From an uncultured Lachnotalea sp. (GTDB taxonomy: Bacteria; Bacillota; Clostridia; Lachnospirales; Lachnospiraceae), in assembly GCA_948470255.1 (NCBI GenBank), contig CAOKOS010000024.1, positions 1-34,839 on the forward strand: a stretch of DNA of 34,839 nt, in the 5' to 3' direction. The number at the start of each line of letters is the position of its first letter. Position 1 is the stretch's first letter. A program made the position numbers and the translations under genes. A model generated the notes under the pieces. That model was given only the letters and a program-made list of their open reading frames with translations. It was not told the origin of the DNA and did not search any database. Below are positions 32,746-34,839 of this stretch, one piece after another.

Positions 32746-34536
32746 ATGATTAATACATTCTGCAAGAAGCCGCTTTGGGAAGTCAGCCAGACGCTGGCAG
32801 CCGTGGCCGGCGGCTCTGTCCCCGCCGAAACTGTTATCACAAACGCCAGGCTGGTCAATGTCTGTACCCATGAAATCCAGGAAGATATTTCTGTGGCCAT
32901 TGCCTGTGGCCGCATCGCCCTGGTGGGAGATGCCTCCCACTGTATCGGCCCACACACCACAGTCATCGATGCAAAAGGACAGTATCTGGCGCCCGGATTT
33001 TTAGACGGTCATATTCATGTGGAATCCTCCATGATGGGAGCCGGCGAATATGCTCGTTCGGTCATTCCCCATGGCACTGTGGGTATTTACATGGATCCCC
33101 ACGAAATCTGTAACGTATTGGGGTTGGAAGGCGTAAAGTGCCTGCTGGAAGATGCCGCCAGGACACCCTTAAAAGCCATGCTCACCACCCCCTCCTGTGT
33201 CCCGGCTGTTCCGGGTTTTGAGGACACTGGTTCCTTCATCGGACCTGATGAAGCCGCCGAAACGATGAACTGGAACGAATGTGTCGGCCTCGGTGAAATG
33301 ATGAACTTTCCAGGAATCCTTGGTTCCTCCGACCACGCCCACGGCATCACCGGAGCCACATTAAAAGCCGGAAAAATCATAACTGGGCACTATTCCCTGC
33401 CGGAAACAGGAAAAGGCCTCAACGCCTACATAGCCTCCGGTGTCCGCTGCTGCCATGAATCCACCAGGGCCGAAGATGCCCTCGCCAAAATGCGTCTTGG
33501 TATGTACGCCATGTTCCGGGAAGGGTCGGCGTGGCACGACCTGAAAGAAGTGGCAAAAAGTATCACTGAGCATCAGGTGGATTCCCGTTTCGCCATTCTG
33601 ATCTCCGATGACACACATCCCCACACCCTGCTGTCCCAGGGACATCTGGATCATATTGTCCGCCGGGCAGTGGAGGAAGGCATCGATGCCATCACTGCCA
33701 TCCAGATGGTGACAATCAACTGTGCCCAGTGCTTCCAGATGGATCATGATTTTGGAAGTGTCGCTCCGGGGAAATGTGCCGATATGGTTCTCCTGGATAA
33801 TCTGGAAAGCCTCCGCATCACAAACGTCTGGATTGACGGCGAACAGGTGGCTGAAAACGGCTCCATGACAAAAGAGTTCGCCCCCTATACTTATCCTGAA
33901 TGGGCCACCCATTCTATGCATATTGGAAAGGCCATTACAAAAGAAACTTTTGAAATCCCCGCTGCTTCCGACCAGGTAACAGTAAGGGCCATCGAAGTTA
34001 TTCCTGCCAAAGTAGGTTCCTACGAACGCCATGTTACCCTGGCCGCCAGGAATGGACATCTGGAATCCGACCCGTCCCAGGATATTTTAAAAACAGTGGT
34101 CTTTGAACGGCATCACGGAACCGGGACATGCGGTTTTGGATTTGTAAAAGGCTTTGGCATCACCTGTGGCGCCATGGCCTCCACAGTGGCCCACGACGCT
34201 CATAACCTGCTGGTCATCGGCACCAATGACGAAGATATGGCCCTGGCAGCAAACACGTTGATCCAGTGTGGCGGCGGCATGACTGCCGTTCAAAATGGAA
34301 ACGTTCTGGGCACTGTTCCCCTTCCTATTGCCGGCCTCATGAATGACAAGTCGGCAGAAGAAATGAGCTCCCTGGTGGAGAACCTGGAAGAATCCTGGAA
34401 ACAAATCGGTTGTTCCATGCCGTCTCCTTTTATGACCATGGCCTTAATTCCTTTGGCCTGTCTGCCGGAGCTTCGCCTCACCAACCGTGGACTAGTGGAC
34501 TGCACCACCTTCCAGTTCGTCCCTTTGGAGGTATAA
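32746..34536 (+). CDS. ade: Adenine deaminase
   Basis: Hydrolyses adenine to hypoxanthine and ammonia in purine salvage, using a metal centre in an amidohydrolase barrel. The N-terminal part has AETVITNARLVNVCTHEI, the metal-binding DGHIHVESSM at 87-96, IYMDPHEICNVLGLEG, DHAHGITGATLKAGKI (about 205-220), and ISDDTHPHTLL. The C-terminal domain has GIGT-like FGFVKGFGITCGAMASTVAHDAHN (split: GITCGAMASTVAHDAHN) and GGMTAVQNG, typical of AdeC. Length 596 is standard. AGGAGG precedes the ATG by 7 bases. The gene is alone on the plus strand, divergent from rho. Confidence 0.97.
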   Translation: MINTFCKKPLWEVSQTLAAVAGGSVPAETVITNARLVNVCTHEIQEDISVAIACGRIALVGDASHCIGPHTTVIDAKGQYLAPGFLDGHIHVESSMMGAGEYARSVIPHGTVGIYMDPHEICNVLGLEGVKCLLEDAARTPLKAMLTTPSCVPAVPGFEDTGSFIGPDEAAETMNWNECVGLGEMMNFPGILGSSDHAHGITGATLKAGKIITGHYSLPETGKGLNAYIASGVRCCHESTRAEDALAKMRLGMYAMFREGSAWHDLKEVAKSITEHQVDSRFAILISDDTHPHTLLSQGHLDHIVRRAVEEGIDAITAIQMVTINCAQCFQMDHDFGSVAPGKCADMVLLDNLESLRITNVWIDGEQVAENGSMTKEFAPYTYPEWATHSMHIGKAITKETFEIPAASDQVTVRAIEVIPAKVGSYERHVTLAARNGHLESDPSQDILKTVVFERHHGTGTCGFGFVKGFGITCGAMASTVAHDAHNLLVIGTNDEDMALAANTLIQCGGGMTAVQNGNVLGTVPLPIAGLMNDKSAEEMSSLVENLEESWKQIGCSMPSPFMTMALIPLACLPELRLTNRGLVDCTTFQFVPLEV

Positions 34537-34839
34537 AACTTCCTGGAACAAAGAATCCTGCTTGCAGGATTCTCCGCCTGCGGCGGAGCGCTTCAGCGAT
34601 ATAATCCCTCTCCGTCACAGTGCGAGCCTCACGGAGGATTTTTGCTTTATAGGACGCAATTCCCTATAAAGATTAGGGTATCAAAAGCCGTCTGCCTCGT
34701 TGATTGCCGTCAAATTACACCATAATTCGTGATACTGCGACTTGACGGGGGACTTAGAATTTCTTAGTGTTCCGGTTAGAAAAACAGCAATTTCCGGACA
34801 GGACGTCTGGAAAAGGCTTATGACGCCATGGACGGCGGA
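34537..34839. other. Hairpin-rich region after ade
   Basis: Five inverted repeats follow in about 200 bases: AGAATCCTG/CAGGATTCT (34552-34573), TCCGCC/GGCGGA (34573-34587), CTCCGT/ACGGAG (34610-34636, followed by ATTTTTG), CTTTATAGG/CCTATAAAG (34645-34671) and CCGTCAA/TTGACGG (34707-34748). The last bases have ATG codons but too little sequence to support a gene. No open frame of interest is seen. Confidence 0.55.
34610..34644 (+). terminator. Possible terminator of ade
   Basis: 6-bp stem CTCCGT/ACGGAG with a 15-base loop followed by GATTTTTG. Moderate strength. Confidence 0.4.

Noticed and set aside
1-34839. CRISPR array, prophage or integrase
   Set aside because: No regularly spaced repeats, no cas, phage structural or recombinase genes were seen.

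Overview
The window looks like a chromosomal segment of an anaerobic, spore-forming Clostridia member, most likely Lachnospiraceae. The basis is the SpoIID/SpoIIQ and SpoIIID sporulation genes, Gram-positive Shine-Dalgarno sequences and TTGACA/TATAAT promoters, MreB/Mbl, a zinc-type L31, and small protein families common in that group (CmpB-type membrane protein, DUF2871, DUF1385). No database search was possible, so the taxon is an inference.

Layout. (1) 1-1567: the 3' part of a CAU-anticodon tRNA with its terminator, then, on the minus strand, an FGGY sugar kinase that has lost its N-terminal nucleotide-binding end. (2) 1520-2086: a decayed stretch without an intact gene. (3) 2018-6103: an A+T-rich restriction-modification island. 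Two adenine-type DNA methyltransferases (beta class, then Dam-like alpha class) lie on the plus strand behind the remains of an XRE-type regulator. They meet tail to tail a restriction endonuclease that is broken at a nine-base G run; the PD-(D/E)XK active site lies beyond the break. (4) 6189-15525: core genes on the minus strand. In transcription order these are spoIIID, an ArAE-type membrane protein, a CmpB-type membrane protein, mreB/mbl, recD2, comFC, spoIID and a spoIIQ-like gene. Good sigma-E-type promoters stand before spoIIID and spoIID. A likely independent small RNA with a C7 patch sits on the plus strand upstream of mreB, and a MITE-like inverted-repeat element lies between mreB and recD2. 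(5) 15667-18991: malQ, a WYL/HTH-type regulator and an aldo/keto reductase, apparently one operon. (6) 19113-23446: an aminotransferase coupled by a 4-bp overlap to a secreted GH5 glucanase, and divergent from them an unusual fusion of a TagD-like cytidylyltransferase with a Gfo/Idh/MocA-like domain. (7) 23458-27523: NhaC-type antiporter, YjbQ, aldehyde dehydrogenase, a DUF2871 protein and a small zinc-ribbon protein. (8) 27525-32690: rho, rpmE, a DUF1385 protein, prmC and prfA, all on the minus strand. rho has a promoter whose -35 box overlaps that of the divergent adenine deaminase gene. (9) 32684-34839: adenine deaminase and a hairpin-rich 3' region.

How the genes work together. PrmC methylates the release factor encoded next to it. 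L31 and Rho belong to the same information-processing block. SpoIID and SpoIIQ act together in engulfment, and SpoIIID is the mother-cell regulator. The most noteworthy points are the restriction gene switched off (or switchable) at a G9 tract beside intact methyltransferases and a relic controller gene; the candidate C-rich small RNA; the MITE-like element and a related short repeat encoding KPKINMD; and the cytidylyltransferase-oxidoreductase fusion with altered active-site motifs.
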